From Syntrophobacterales bacterium (GTDB lineage: Bacteria; Desulfobacterota; Desulfobaccia; Desulfobaccales; 0-14-0-80-60-11): a stretch of 64,000 bases of DNA. Location of the stretch: NCBI GenBank assembly GCA_023512475.1, contig JAILZL010000014.1, positions 1 through 64,000 of the forward strand, given 5' to 3'. The position numbers and the translations under genes were made by a program. Shown here one piece after another: positions 25,682 to 34,335 of the stretch. Positions within the stretch are counted from its first letter, which is position 1, and each line of letters opens with the position of its first letter. Below the pieces are notes generated by a model. The model was given only the letters and a program-made list of their open reading frames with translations. It did not search any database and had not been told where the DNA came from.

Positions 25682-25682
25682 A
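25666..25682. promoter_or_regulatory. Perfect 17-bp palindrome, probable Rrf2 operator
   Basis: TATACTAA-A-TTAGTATA, perfectly symmetric, spans the spacer and -10 of the operon promoter. ACTAA/TTAGT half-sites resemble the core of IscR-type sites. The third gene of the operon encodes an Rrf2/IscR-like protein, so autorepression is the natural reading, though binding is not shown. Confidence 0.65.
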
Positions 25683-25716
25683 GATTATAAAAGTAAGTTT
25701 TTTCGGAGGCAGGACG

Positions 25717-25974
25717 ATGAAATTTCTGGAGCAGGCATGTCCGGCGGATGTCACCGCGGATCTGGTATATCGGGTCTGCCCCATGCACCTGCTGGAGCCG
25801 GCGGAGCTCCTCAAGGACCTTAAGCCCGGCCAGGTGCTGGAGATCCTCACCGACTACGACGGCGCCCTGGAGGACATCCCGGCGTGGTGCGCCAAGCACG
25901 GCCAGGAGTTCATGGGGCTGTGCGAGGATGACTGCGACCACTGCTACCGGCTCTATATCCGCAAGGTGGCCTGA
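25717..25974 (+). CDS. TusA-like sulfur-carrier protein
   Basis: An 85-residue protein of the TusA/SirA fold. The CP motif Cys21-Pro22 (VCPMHLLEPAELLKDLKPGQ) lies at the start of helix 1, but the second proline of the usual CPxP is His24. The C-terminal strand carries extra cysteines (LCEDDCDHCYRLYI), which is unusual. TusA proteins carry persulfide sulfur between desulfurases and acceptors. It is the first gene of the isc-like operon, 10 bases before the iscS-like gene, so it may be the sulfur source or acceptor for an IscS that cannot make persulfide itself. Confidence 0.88.
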   Translation: MKFLEQACPADVTADLVYRVCPMHLLEPAELLKDLKPGQVLEILTDYDGALEDIPAWCAKHGQEFMGLCEDDCDHCYRLYIRKVA

Positions 25975-25984
25975 AGGAGGGCCC

Positions 25985-27175
25985 ATGAGCATTGCCTATT
26001 TCGATCATGCCGCGGCCACTCCGGTGCGGCCGGAGGTCCTGGAGGAGATGCTCCCCTATTTCCGGGAGCGTTTCGGCAACCCCTCCGCGGTCTATGATCT
26101 GGGAAGCGGGATCAAGGAGGTGCTGGAGGAGCAGCGGGCCAAAGTGGCCCGGCTTCTGGGCGCCCGGCCCCAGGAGATCATCTTCACCTCCTCGGGGGCG
26201 GAGGCCAACAATCTGGCGGTCAAAGGCGCGGCCCTGGCCCATCTCAAGAAGGGGCGCCACGTCATCGTCTCGGGCATTGAACACCATTCGGTGCTCAACG
26301 CCGCCCGATATTTAGAGAAGTTCCACGATTTCGAGGCCACCTTCCTGCCGGTGGACCGCTTCGGCCAGGTGGATCCGGAGCGGCTGCGCCAGGCTCTCAC
26401 CCCGGCCACGGTGCTGGTCTCCATCCAGGTGGCCAGCAACGAAATCGGCACGATCCAGAACATCCCGGCCCTGGCGGCGGTGTGCCGGGAGGCGGGGGTG
26501 CTCTTCCACACCGACGCAGTGGCCGCCGCGGGGCAGATCCCGCTGAATGTGGAGGAGCTGGGGGTGGACCTCCTCACCCTCTCGGGCCCGGCCCTGGGGG
26601 GGCCCAAGGGGGTGGGCGCCCTGTATTTCCGGAAGCGCCTGCGCCTGGTGCCCCAGATCCACGGCGGCATCCAGGAGGACGGCCGCCGGGGCGGGACGGA
26701 GAACGTCCCGGGCATCGTGGGGCTGGGGAAGGCCGCGGAGCTCGCCGCCACGGAGCTGGCCGACAAGGGGCCGTATCTGGCCTCGCTGCGGGACCGGCTG
26801 GTGGAGGGGGTGCTGAAGGCGGTGCCGGAGGTGATTTATACCGGTCACCCCAAGCGGCGCCTCCCGGGCCACGCCAGCTTCTGCTTTGAGGGGGTGGAGG
26901 GCGAGGCCCTGGTGTTTCTCCTGAGCCGCCAGGGGGTGTATGCCAACACCGGCTCGGCCTGCGCCTCCAAGGCCCTGAAGGTCTCTCCGGTCCTGTGCGC
27001 CATCGGGCTTTCCCCGGCGGTGGCCCAGGGCTCCCTGGTCTTCACCCTGGAGCGGAGCAACACCGCCGCCGACCTGGAGGCGGTCTTCACCCACCTGCCC
27101 CCGGCGGTGGCCCGGCTGCGCTCCTTTTCCCCGGTGTGGCACAAGAAGATGGCGGCGGGAGGCGCCGGGCCATGA
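25985..27175 (+). CDS. IscS/NifS-like cysteine desulfurase homologue lacking the PLP lysine
   Basis: A 396-residue class V aminotransferase-fold protein. The PLP environment is largely kept: His100/His101 in GIEHHSVL, Asp177 in HTDAVAAAG, and catalytic Cys326 in NTGSACASKA. But the Schiff-base motif S-G-H-K of IscS reads S-G-P-A at 200-203 (LSGPALGGPKGVG), so alanine replaces the essential lysine and proline the adjacent histidine. The reading frame is intact and codons are clear. As I recall, the archaeal IscS of Archaeoglobus fulgidus also lacks this lysine and has no desulfurase activity, acting with IscU as a cluster-building partner. AAGGAGG precedes ATG 25985. The end overlaps the Rrf2 gene (ATGA). 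Confidence 0.9.
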   Translation: MSIAYFDHAAATPVRPEVLEEMLPYFRERFGNPSAVYDLGSGIKEVLEEQRAKVARLLGARPQEIIFTSSGAEANNLAVKGAALAHLKKGRHVIVSGIEHHSVLNAARYLEKFHDFEATFLPVDRFGQVDPERLRQALTPATVLVSIQVASNEIGTIQNIPALAAVCREAGVLFHTDAVAAAGQIPLNVEELGVDLLTLSGPALGGPKGVGALYFRKRLRLVPQIHGGIQEDGRRGGTENVPGIVGLGKAAELAATELADKGPYLASLRDRLVEGVLKAVPEVIYTGHPKRRLPGHASFCFEGVEGEALVFLLSRQGVYANTGSACASKALKVSPVLCAIGLSPAVAQGSLVFTLERSNTAADLEAVFTHLPPAVARLRSFSPVWHKKMAAGGAGP

Positions 27176-27630
27176 AACTCTCCGCCCGCAGCCGCTATGG
27201 GGCCCGCCTGCTCCTGGACCTGGCCCAGCACGGTCAGGGCCGGCCGGTGCACCTCACCGAGGTGGCGACGCGGGAGGAGTTGCCGGTGAAGTTTCTGGAG
27301 CAGATCGCCATCCCCTTGCGCCAAGCCGGGCTCCTCACCAGCGTCCGGGGCCCCAAGGGCGGCTACCTCCTGGCCCGGCCGCCGGCGGAGATCAGCCTGG
27401 CGGAGGTGGTGGCCGTCCTGGAGGGTGAAGAGCTGACCGACTGCCTGGCCGACGCCGGCCGCTGCCGGCGGGTGGGGACCTGCCTGACCCGCCGGGTCTG
27501 GCAGGAGGCGGGCCGGGCCTTTTACGACAAACTGAGAAGCATCTCCCTGGCCGATCTCCTCAACCTGGGCCGGGAGTTTCCGGAGGAAAACGGACATGTA
27601 CAGCCCCGTGGTCATGGAGCATTTCAATAA
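27172..27630 (+). CDS. Rrf2/IscR-like transcriptional regulator
   Basis: A 152-residue winged-helix protein starting MKLSARSRYGARLLLDLA, the standard Rrf2 opening, with recognition region PVKFLEQIAIPLRQAGLL and wing SVRGPKGGYLLARPP. Three cysteines, Cys-x6-Cys-x5-Cys in DCLADAGRCRRVGTC (about 92-105), match the Fe-S cluster ligands of IscR. It should sense Fe-S status and repress its own operon through the palindrome at 25666-25682. It overlaps iscS by four bases and iscU by 35 bases. Confidence 0.94.
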   Translation: MKLSARSRYGARLLLDLAQHGQGRPVHLTEVATREELPVKFLEQIAIPLRQAGLLTSVRGPKGGYLLARPPAEISLAEVVAVLEGEELTDCLADAGRCRRVGTCLTRRVWQEAGRAFYDKLRSISLADLLNLGREFPEENGHVQPRGHGAFQ

Positions 27631-27973
27631 TCCCCGCAACGCCGGCGTCATGGAAGACCCGGACGGCGTCGGCGAGGTGGGTAATCCCGCCTGCGGCGAC
27701 ATGATGACCTTTTTCATCAAGGTCAAGGATGATAGAATTGTGGACATTAAATTCCAGACGTTCGGCTGTGTGGCCGCCATCGCGGTGTCCAGCATGGTAA
27801 GTGAGATGGCCAAAGGCAAGACCCTGGACGAGGCGGCCCGGATCACCAACAAGGACGTGGCCGAAGTTCTGGGGGGGCTGCCCAAGAACAAGCTGCACTG
27901 CTCCAACCTGGGAGCGGACGCCTTGGCCCGGGCCATTGCGGACTACCGCCGCAAGCACGGCACGGCGCATTGA
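27596..27973 (+). CDS. iscU: Fe-S cluster assembly scaffold IscU
   Basis: A 125-residue IscU scaffold. The three ligand cysteines are Cys33 (NPACGDMM), Cys58 (FGCVAAIA) and Cys102 (LHCSNLGADAL), with Asp35 after the first. It builds 2Fe-2S or 4Fe-4S clusters in the cytosol with IscS. Its start lies inside the Rrf2 gene end. No hscA, hscB, iscA or fdx follows; the operon ends at the terminator 80 bases downstream. Confidence 0.96.
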   Translation: MYSPVVMEHFNNPRNAGVMEDPDGVGEVGNPACGDMMTFFIKVKDDRIVDIKFQTFGCVAAIAVSSMVSEMAKGKTLDEAARITNKDVAEVLGGLPKNKLHCSNLGADALARAIADYRRKHGTAH

Positions 27974-28054
27974 GGGAGTGACATGAGGCCCCACCGCCCG
28001 CCTTTGGGGTCTGGCTGTCAGAGGAAGCCCCTTTCCGGGTTGCCCCCGGCGGAT

Positions 28055-28080
28055 GGCCCGCCGTCCGGGGCGGGCCTTTC
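28055..28080 (+). terminator. Intrinsic terminator of the isc-like operon
   Basis: A perfect 8-bp stem GGCCCGCC (28055-28062) / GGCGGGCC (28069-28076) with loop GTCCGG, followed by TTTC. It lies 82 bases after the iscU stop and ahead of the ttr-like operon. Confidence 0.7.
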
Positions 28081-28259
28081 CTCCTCCCATTCCCCGCCGC
28101 GGGTGGCCCTGCTGCCCGACTGCCGTCCCCGGGACCTCCTTCAGGTCGCGGCTCCGGACATCCTGAATCTCCGCCCGCCCCCGCCTCCCTCCTTCCCTGG
28201 CTTGCATCCGGTTGACCCGGTATGGATCTCAGTAACCCGTTCCCCCAAGGAGGAGCACC

Positions 28260-29012
28260 ATGACCCGAGTCTTGCCGCTGGAGGATGCCCTGATTCGCAT
28301 GCAGCGGGACCTGAAACGGGCCTTGGCCAAGGACCCCCGGGAGATCAGATGGGGCATGGTCATCGATCTGGCCCGCTGTATCGGCTGCCACGCCTGCACC
28401 CTCGGGTGCGTGGCGGAGAACAAACTGCCGCCGGGGGTGGTCTACCGGGTGGTGCTGGAGGAGGAGGTGGGCCACTACCCCATGGTGCGCCGCCGGTTCG
28501 TGCCCCGGCCCTGCGTCCACTGCCAGAATCCCCCCTGCACCAAAGTCTGTCCCGTTAACGCCACCTACAAGGACGAACAGGGGGTGGTGCGGGTGAACTA
28601 CTACCGCTGCATCGGCTGCCGTTACTGCCTGGTGGCCTGCCCCTATGCCGCCCGGACCTCGGACTTCGGCGAGCGCTACACCAACGACACCCCCGAGATG
28701 CCAGGCAAGCTCTTCGGCCGCCGGGCCGCCTTTGCCGGCTATGAGCTGCGCCCCGCGGCGGAGTATGGCCGCCGCTGGCCGGACAGAAACGGCGGCTCCC
28801 CCTTCGGCAATGCCCGCAAATGCCACTTCTGCCTGCACCGCCTCAAGGTGGGGATGCTGCCCGCCTGCGTCACCTCCTGCATCGGCCGGGCCACCATCTT
28901 CGGCGACCGCACCGACCCGGACAGCCTCCTCTTTGAGGCCCTGGGCTCCCCCCGCCTCTTCCGCCTCAAGGAGGAGTTGGGCACCCAGCCGGCGGTTTAT
29001 TACCTGAAATAG
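28260..29012 (+). CDS. Four-cluster ferredoxin subunit of a Mo-oxidoreductase (TtrB/PsrB type)
   Basis: A 250-residue electron-transfer subunit with four 4Fe-4S motifs. The first is Cys40-x2-Cys43-x2-Cys46-x3-Cys50 ([11 protein letters not shown]), then [26 protein letters not shown] and KCHFCLHRL ... ACVTSC. This is the DMSO-reductase-family B subunit. No Tat or Sec signal is visible, so it would be exported with the A subunit. AAGGAGGAG precedes the ATG. Gene order B-C-A follows the tetrathionate reductase operon ttrBCA, and the length equals that of TtrB. Confidence 0.93.
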   Translation: MTRVLPLEDALIRMQRDLKRALAKDPREIRWGMVIDLARCIGCHACTLGCVAENKLPPGVVYRVVLEEEVGHYPMVRRRFVPRPCVHCQNPPCTKVCPVNATYKDEQGVVRVNYYRCIGCRYCLVACPYAARTSDFGERYTNDTPEMPGKLFGRRAAFAGYELRPAAEYGRRWPDRNGGSPFGNARKCHFCLHRLKVGMLPACVTSCIGRATIFGDRTDPDSLLFEALGSPRLFRLKEELGTQPAVYYLK

Positions 29013-29023
29013 GAGGAGCGGAC

Positions 29024-30265
29024 ATGCACGACAACCGCTACTACAAGATTCTGGTGGGTCTGGCGGCGGCAGGTCTGATCATCGGCACCTGGGGCGTGGT
29101 CAATGTGCTCCTCTTTGGCAAACGGGCCACCGCCCTGGGCTCCTACGTCCCCTGGGGGTTGTGGGTGGCGGTGTATCTCTTTTTCCTCGGCCTCACCGCC
29201 GGCGCCTTTCTCATCACCATCCTCACCTACGTCTTCCGGGTCAGGATCTTTGCGCCCATCGGGCCCCTGTCGGCCTTCACCGTCCTGGTGGCCATCACCT
29301 GCGAGGTGATCATCATCAGCTTCGATCTGGGGCACTTCTCCCGGGTCTGGCGCTTTCTCATCAACCCGGGCTGGACCTCCATGATCTTCTGGATGGTGGT
29401 CTTCACCAACGCCATGATCATCATCTACGCCCTGGAGTGTTATTTCCTCCTCCGGGAGAGTCTGGTCCAGGGGGCGCAGGCGGAGGGCACCCCGGCCCGC
29501 TGGCTTTATCGCCTCCTCAGCTTCGGCAAGACGGACTTCACCGAGGCGGACCGGCAGGCGGATCACCGCCGGGTGCGGCTGCTCTCCATTATCAGCCTGC
29601 CGGTGGGGCTCATCTTTTACGGCATCAACGGCGCCATCTTCGCCATTCTCCTCAACCGGCCCATCTGGAACGGCGCCCTGACCCCCCTGCTGTTCATCGT
29701 CACGGCGCTGCTCTCCGGCGGGGCCCTCATCACCTTCCTCACCTATATCTTCAAGGTGGATGACGCCCTGGTGCACTACCTGGGGCACGTCATCCGCTTC
29801 CTTCTGGTGGTGTTTCTCTTCCTGGAGGCGTTGCAGTTCTTTGTGGGCTACCGCACCGGCATGCCCATCAACCGGGCCTCCCTGGACATCATCGCCTTCG
29901 GGCCTTACTGGTGGGTCTTCTGGGTCTTCCACATCCTCCTGGGGAGCGCCCTCCCCCTGTATCTGCTGTCTTTCCGGCATGAGAGCGCCCAGGCGGTGGC
30001 CGCCGCCTGCTTCCTCATCATCATCACCTTCATCGCGGTGCGCCTCAATTTCGTCATCCCGGATCAGGCGGTGTATAAGCTGGAGGGGCTGGAGGCCACC
30101 TTTTACCATTGGCGTCTGCGCACGGACCAGTATTTCCCCAATCTCAATGAATGGCTGGTGAGCCTGTGGGTCTTTTCCCTGGGGTTGCTGGCCTTCATGC
30201 TGGGGTCCAAATACCTGCCCATTGTCAGTGCCGGCAAAGGAGAAGCGGAACATGTGGAAGCCTGA
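29024..30265 (+). CDS. NrfD/PsrC/TtrC-type membrane quinone-interacting subunit
   Basis: A 413-residue membrane protein with about ten hydrophobic helices in the NrfD pattern, beginning YYKILVGLAAAGLIIGTWGVV. It anchors the A and B subunits and exchanges electrons with the quinone pool. It has long polar loops around residues 150-190 and 330-360. AGGAGGAG lies before the ATG, and its last 14 bases overlap the start of the A-subunit gene. It is longer than Salmonella TtrC (about 340), closer to PsrC/QrcD-like subunits. Confidence 0.92.
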   Translation: MHDNRYYKILVGLAAAGLIIGTWGVVNVLLFGKRATALGSYVPWGLWVAVYLFFLGLTAGAFLITILTYVFRVRIFAPIGPLSAFTVLVAITCEVIIISFDLGHFSRVWRFLINPGWTSMIFWMVVFTNAMIIIYALECYFLLRESLVQGAQAEGTPARWLYRLLSFGKTDFTEADRQADHRRVRLLSIISLPVGLIFYGINGAIFAILLNRPIWNGALTPLLFIVTALLSGGALITFLTYIFKVDDALVHYLGHVIRFLLVVFLFLEALQFFVGYRTGMPINRASLDIIAFGPYWWVFWVFHILLGSALPLYLLSFRHESAQAVAAACFLIIITFIAVRLNFVIPDQAVYKLEGLEATFYHWRLRTDQYFPNLNEWLVSLWVFSLGLLAFMLGSKYLPIVSAGKGEAEHVEA

Positions 30266-33200
30266 GTTCTCTTTCCCGGATGGTGAGCTTCTGGAGATGA
30301 TTCACCGGCCCCTGGATCGCCGGGACTTCCTGAAGTGCTCGGCGCTGTTGGGGGGCAGCGTGGCCGCTGCCGCCTGCCTCCCCGGCCTGGCCCGGGCGGC
30401 GGAGGGCAGATCCCCGGTTTTCGACGTGGGCGACGCCTATGAGCATCACCGCCCCGAAAACCAGATCTACTCCGTCTGCCAGCAGTGCAACACCAATTGC
30501 GGCATCAAGGTGAAGCTGGTGGACGGCCAGGTGGCCAAGATCGACGGCAACCCCTACAGCCCCTGGACGCTGACCCCCCAGATCCCCTATACCACCCCCA
30601 TCGCCCAGGCGGCCACCGTGGAGGGGGCCCTCTGCCCCAAAGGGCAGGCGGGGATTCAGGCCCTCTATGACCCCTACCGGCTGGTCAAGGTCCTGAAGCG
30701 GGCCGGCAAGCGGGGGGAGAACAAGTGGCAGACCATCTCCTTTGAGCAGGCCATCACCGAGATCGTGGAAGGGGGCGACCTCTTCGGCGAAGGCCACGTG
30801 GAGGGGCTCAAGGATATCATTGTGCTCCGGGACCCCAAGCTCGCCGCCGAGCTGGCCGCGGACGCGGCGCTGGTGGCGGCCAAGAAGCTGGACCTGGCGG
30901 CCTTCAAGGAAAAGCACCGGGACAACCTGAAATACCTCATCGATCCGGATCACCCGGACCTGGGACCCAAAAACAACCAGTTCTGTCTCCTCTGGGGGCG
31001 CCTCAAGGCCGGACGCAGCGATCTCCTGAAACGCCTGGTGGGCAGCGCCATGGGCTCGGTGAACACCCACGGCCACACCACCGTCTGTCAGGGCTCCCTC
31101 TATTTCACCTGCAAGGCCATGAGCGACCAGTTCGTGGAGGGCAAGTTCACCGGCGGCAGCAAATTCTACTGGCAGGCGGACACCGGCAATGCCGAATTCA
31201 TCCTCTTTGTGGGGGCCAATCTCTATGAAGGCAACTACGGGCCGCCGTTGCGCTCGGTGAAGATCACCAATGGCCTCATCGACGGCCGCCTGAAGATCGC
31301 GGTGGTGGATCCCCGCTGCAACAAGGCCGCCGCCCGGGCCTGGAAGTGGCTGCCGGTCCGGCCCAACGGCGTGGCCGCGGTGGGGTTGGGGATGATGCAC
31401 TGGATCCTGGAGAACCGGCGTTACGACGCCCGCTATCTGGCCAACGCCAACAAGGCCGCGGCCCTGGCCGACAACGAACCCACCTGGACCCAGACCGCCT
31501 GGCTGGTGAAGATGAAGGACGGCCAGCCCACCACCTTTCTCAGGGGCTCGGATCTGGGCCTGCCCCCCCAGAAGCGCCCGAAGAAGGACGGCGGCGAATG
31601 GGAGTTCGACCCCTTTGTGGCCTACAAGGACGGCCGGTTCATCCCCTTTGACCCCAACAGCGACACGGAGCCGGTGGAGGGCGACCTCCTGGTGGACACC
31701 GAGGTGCCGGGCACGGGCCTCAAGGTGAAGAGCGTCTTCCAGATTCTCAAAGACACGGTGCACGCCCGCCCGCTCAGCGAGTGGGCCGAGCTGGCCGGGG
31801 TGAGGGCCTCCGACCTGGAGGACCTGGCCCGGGAGTTCACCAGCCACGGCAAGAAGGCGGTGGCGGATATACACCGGGGCGTCTCCCAGCACACCTCGGG
31901 CTTTTATAACGTGCTCATCTACATGACCTTAAACGTCCTCATCGGCAACCACGACTGGATGGGCGGCATGGCCAAGGCCACCACCTACAACATCGACGGC
32001 GACAAGGAAGGCAAGCCCTTCAATCTCACCAGGATGAAGGGCAAGCAGAAGCCCTGGGGCATCTCCATCATCCGGCATGAAGCGGTCTATGACAAGACCA
32101 CCCTCTTTTCCGGCTTTCCGGCCAAACGGGTGTGGTATCCCTTTGCCAGCGACATCTACCAGGAGGTGATCCCCAGCGCCGGGGACATGTACCCCTATCA
32201 GATCAAGGCCCTGTTCCTGTATATGGGGTCTCCGGTCTATGCCCTGCCGGCGGGGCACAAGCATGTGGAGATCCTTCTGGATCCCAGGAAGATCCCCCTG
32301 ATCTTCGCCTCGGACATCGTCATCGGGGAAACCAGTATGTATGCGGATTACATCTTCCCGGACCTCACCTTCCTGGAGCGCTGGGAATTCTCCGGCTCGC
32401 ACCCCTCCGTCACCCCCAAGGTGGCACCCTTCCGGCAGCCGGCTGCGGCGCCGCTCACTGAAACGGTGACGGTCTTCGGGGAGAAGATGCCCCTGTCCCT
32501 GGAGGCCCTGGTGCTGGCCCTGGCGGAAAAGCTCAAACTCCCGGGCTTCGGGGAGGACGCCTTCGGGCCCGGTCTGCACCTGAAGCGGGACGAGGACATG
32601 TATCTGCGCATGGTGGCCAATATCGCCTTCGGCGACAAACCCGACGGCTCCGAGATGGTGCCCGCGGCGGACTCCGAGGAGCTGCGCATTTTCAAGGAAG
32701 CCCGGCGCCACCTGCCCCCCACGGTCTATGATTATGAGCGCTGGCAGAAGGTGGTGGGTCCGGAGCTCTGGCCTCGGGTGGTGTACGTCCTCAACCGGGG
32801 CGGCCGCTTCCAGGAGTATCAGAAGGCCTACAAGGACGGCCAGCTGGCCAACAAATACGGCAAGATGGTGGGGATCTACTTCGACAAGCTGGCCACCACC
32901 AAAAATGCCATGACCGGCAAGCCCTATGTGCCCCACGTGGCCTATATCGAAGGCCCCCACGACTGCCTGGGCCGCAAGCTCACCGACGAGACCCAGGGCT
33001 ATGAGTTCACCCTCATCACCTACCGGCACATCGCCCACACCAAGTCCCGCACTCCGGGGAACTACTGGCTGCAGGCGGTGTATCCGGAGAACTTCATCGA
33101 CATCTCCCCGGCAGACGCCCGGCGTCTGGGGCTCAAGCCCGGGGACCGGGTGCAGGTGATCTCCCCCACCAATGAGGACGGGGTCTGGGATCTGGGCCAC

Positions 33201-33476
33201 GGCTGGAAGAAGCCCATGATCGGCAAGATCAAGATCCACGAGGGCATCCGGCCGGGGGTCATCGGCTTTACGCTGGGGCATGGCCATTGGGCCTATGGCG
33301 CCGAGCCGGTGCTCATCGACGGGGTGCGCATTAAGGGCGACCCCCGTCGGGCCACCGGGATTCACGCCAATGCCGCCATGCGGGTGGATCCGGTGCTGAA
33401 GAACACCGGCCTGGTGGATCCGGTGGGCGGCAGCGCGGTCTTTTATCAGAGCCAGGTGAAGCTGGTGAAAGTGTAA
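30252..33476 (+). CDS. Molybdopterin oxidoreductase catalytic subunit (TtrA/PhsA-like), Tat-exported
   Basis: A 1074-residue catalytic subunit. The Tat signal RRDFLK (23-28) is followed by a hydrophobic stretch. The FS0 cluster ligands are Cys76, Cys79, Cys83 and Cys128 (CQQCNTNCG ... CPKG). The likely Mo ligand is Cys279 in GHTTVCQGSLYF, so a Cys-ligated enzyme of the tetrathionate/polysulfide/thiosulfate/arsenate group rather than Ser (DMSO) or Asp (nitrate). A large insert at about 172-245 resembles those of TtrA/ArrA. The ATG at 30252 has AAGGAG upstream. Likely acceptor: an oxidised sulfur species or arsenate; the sequence does not settle which. Confidence 0.92.
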   Translation: MWKPEFSFPDGELLEMIHRPLDRRDFLKCSALLGGSVAAAACLPGLARAAEGRSPVFDVGDAYEHHRPENQIYSVCQQCNTNCGIKVKLVDGQVAKIDGNPYSPWTLTPQIPYTTPIAQAATVEGALCPKGQAGIQALYDPYRLVKVLKRAGKRGENKWQTISFEQAITEIVEGGDLFGEGHVEGLKDIIVLRDPKLAAELAADAALVAAKKLDLAAFKEKHRDNLKYLIDPDHPDLGPKNNQFCLLWGRLKAGRSDLLKRLVGSAMGSVNTHGHTTVCQGSLYFTCKAMSDQFVEGKFTGGSKFYWQADTGNAEFILFVGANLYEGNYGPPLRSVKITNGLIDGRLKIAVVDPRCNKAAARAWKWLPVRPNGVAAVGLGMMHWILENRRYDARYLANANKAAALADNEPTWTQTAWLVKMKDGQPTTFLRGSDLGLPPQKRPKKDGGEWEFDPFVAYKDGRFIPFDPNSDTEPVEGDLLVDTEVPGTGLKVKSVFQILKDTVHARPLSEWAELAGVRASDLEDLAREFTSHGKKAVADIHRGVSQHTSGFYNVLIYMTLNVLIGNHDWMGGMAKATTYNIDGDKEGKPFNLTRMKGKQKPWGISIIRHEAVYDKTTLFSGFPAKRVWYPFASDIYQEVIPSAGDMYPYQIKALFLYMGSPVYALPAGHKHVEILLDPRKIPLIFASDIVIGETSMYADYIFPDLTFLERWEFSGSHPSVTPKVAPFRQPAAAPLTETVTVFGEKMPLSLEALVLALAEKLKLPGFGEDAFGPGLHLKRDEDMYLRMVANIAFGDKPDGSEMVPAADSEELRIFKEARRHLPPTVYDYERWQKVVGPELWPRVVYVLNRGGRFQEYQKAYKDGQLANKYGKMVGIYFDKLATTKNAMTGKPYVPHVAYIEGPHDCLGRKLTDETQGYEFTLITYRHIAHTKSRTPGNYWLQAVYPENFIDISPADARRLGLKPGDRVQVISPTNEDGVWDLGHGWKKPMIGKIKIHEGIRPGVIGFTLGHGHWAYGAEPVLIDGVRIKGDPRRATGIHANAAMRVDPVLKNTGLVDPVGGSAVFYQSQVKLVKV

Positions 33477-33642
33477 CAGGAAACCGTGGCGCCAGTGTTT
33501 TCTGCGGGGAGAGCCGGGGGAGGGGGGCGGTCCCTGACCCCTCTCCCCAACCGGTGGCCACAGTCTCACCGTGGAGGGGACCGCAAAGGACGGGGCCGGA
33601 AGCCTCAGGCCCCTCCCTGAGACTTTCCCTGGAGAAACGGGC

Positions 33643-34335
33643 ATGACCTTTGACGAGCTCCTGGCGGCCTCGGCCGCGGCCCACGGGCATCTGTGCCCCG
33701 GGCAGGTGGTGGGAGTGCGCCTGGCCCTGTTGGGCCTGCGGCTGCAGGGCATGGCGGTCCCCCCCACCCTGGCCCAGCTGAAGGACCTCATCGTCTATGT
33801 GGAGATGGACCGCTGCGCCGGGGACGCGGTGGCCTACGTCACCGGGGTGCGGCTGGGGCGCCGCTCCCTGAAGTTTGCGGATTACGGCATCATGGCCGCC
33901 ACCTTCCTCAACCTGAGGACCGGCCGGGCCTACCGCATCCTCTCCACGGAGGAGTCCCGGGAGCTGGCGGCCCTCTATGCCCCGGAAGAGACGGACAAGG
34001 TGCGCCAGCAGCTGGTCGCCTACCGGCGCATGCCCGACAGCGTGCTCTTCCGGGTGCAGGAGGTGGAGGTGGAGCTTCGGGAGGTGGACCTGCCGGGGCC
34101 CACCCGGGCCAAGGCCACCTGCCAGGCCTGCGGCCAGGTGGTGCGGGATGGCCGGGAAGTGCGCCAAAACGGCCGGGTGCTGTGCCGTCCCTGCACCGGC
34201 GGCGCCTATTTCCGCCGCCCCCGGGAGATCGTCTGGCCGGAGATGAACTGGATCCCCTCCGCCGGCCCTCTATGGCCGCTTCGGCCGAGCTCCGCCCATG
34301 AGGATGACCATGATCAGAAAGATTCCCCTGACTGA
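33643..34335 (+). CDS. FmdE-family protein with C-terminal zinc ribbon
   Basis: A 230-residue protein of the FmdE (formylmethanofuran dehydrogenase subunit E) family. The hallmark AHGHLCPGQVVGVRLALLG lies at about residues 12-30, then MDRCAGDAVAYVTG. The C-terminal part holds a treble-clef/zinc-ribbon pair, CQACG ... LCRPC. FmdE proteins accompany molybdenum enzymes and are thought to act in cofactor or metal handling. GGAG lies upstream of ATG 33643. It follows the Mo catalytic subunit and overlaps the MoeA-like gene by 38 bases. Confidence 0.88.
   Translation: MTFDELLAASAAAHGHLCPGQVVGVRLALLGLRLQGMAVPPTLAQLKDLIVYVEMDRCAGDAVAYVTGVRLGRRSLKFADYGIMAATFLNLRTGRAYRILSTEESRELAALYAPEETDKVRQQLVAYRRMPDSVLFRVQEVEVELREVDLPGPTRAKATCQACGQVVRDGREVRQNGRVLCRPCTGGAYFRRPREIVWPEMNWIPSAGPLWPLRPSSAHEDDHDQKDSPD

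Noticed and set aside
33506-33548. GGGGAGAG/CTCTCCCC hairpin after the TtrA-like gene as a terminator
   Set aside because: It can pair, but it lacks a T-run and the following FmdE-like gene seems to belong to the same operon, so I did not call it.
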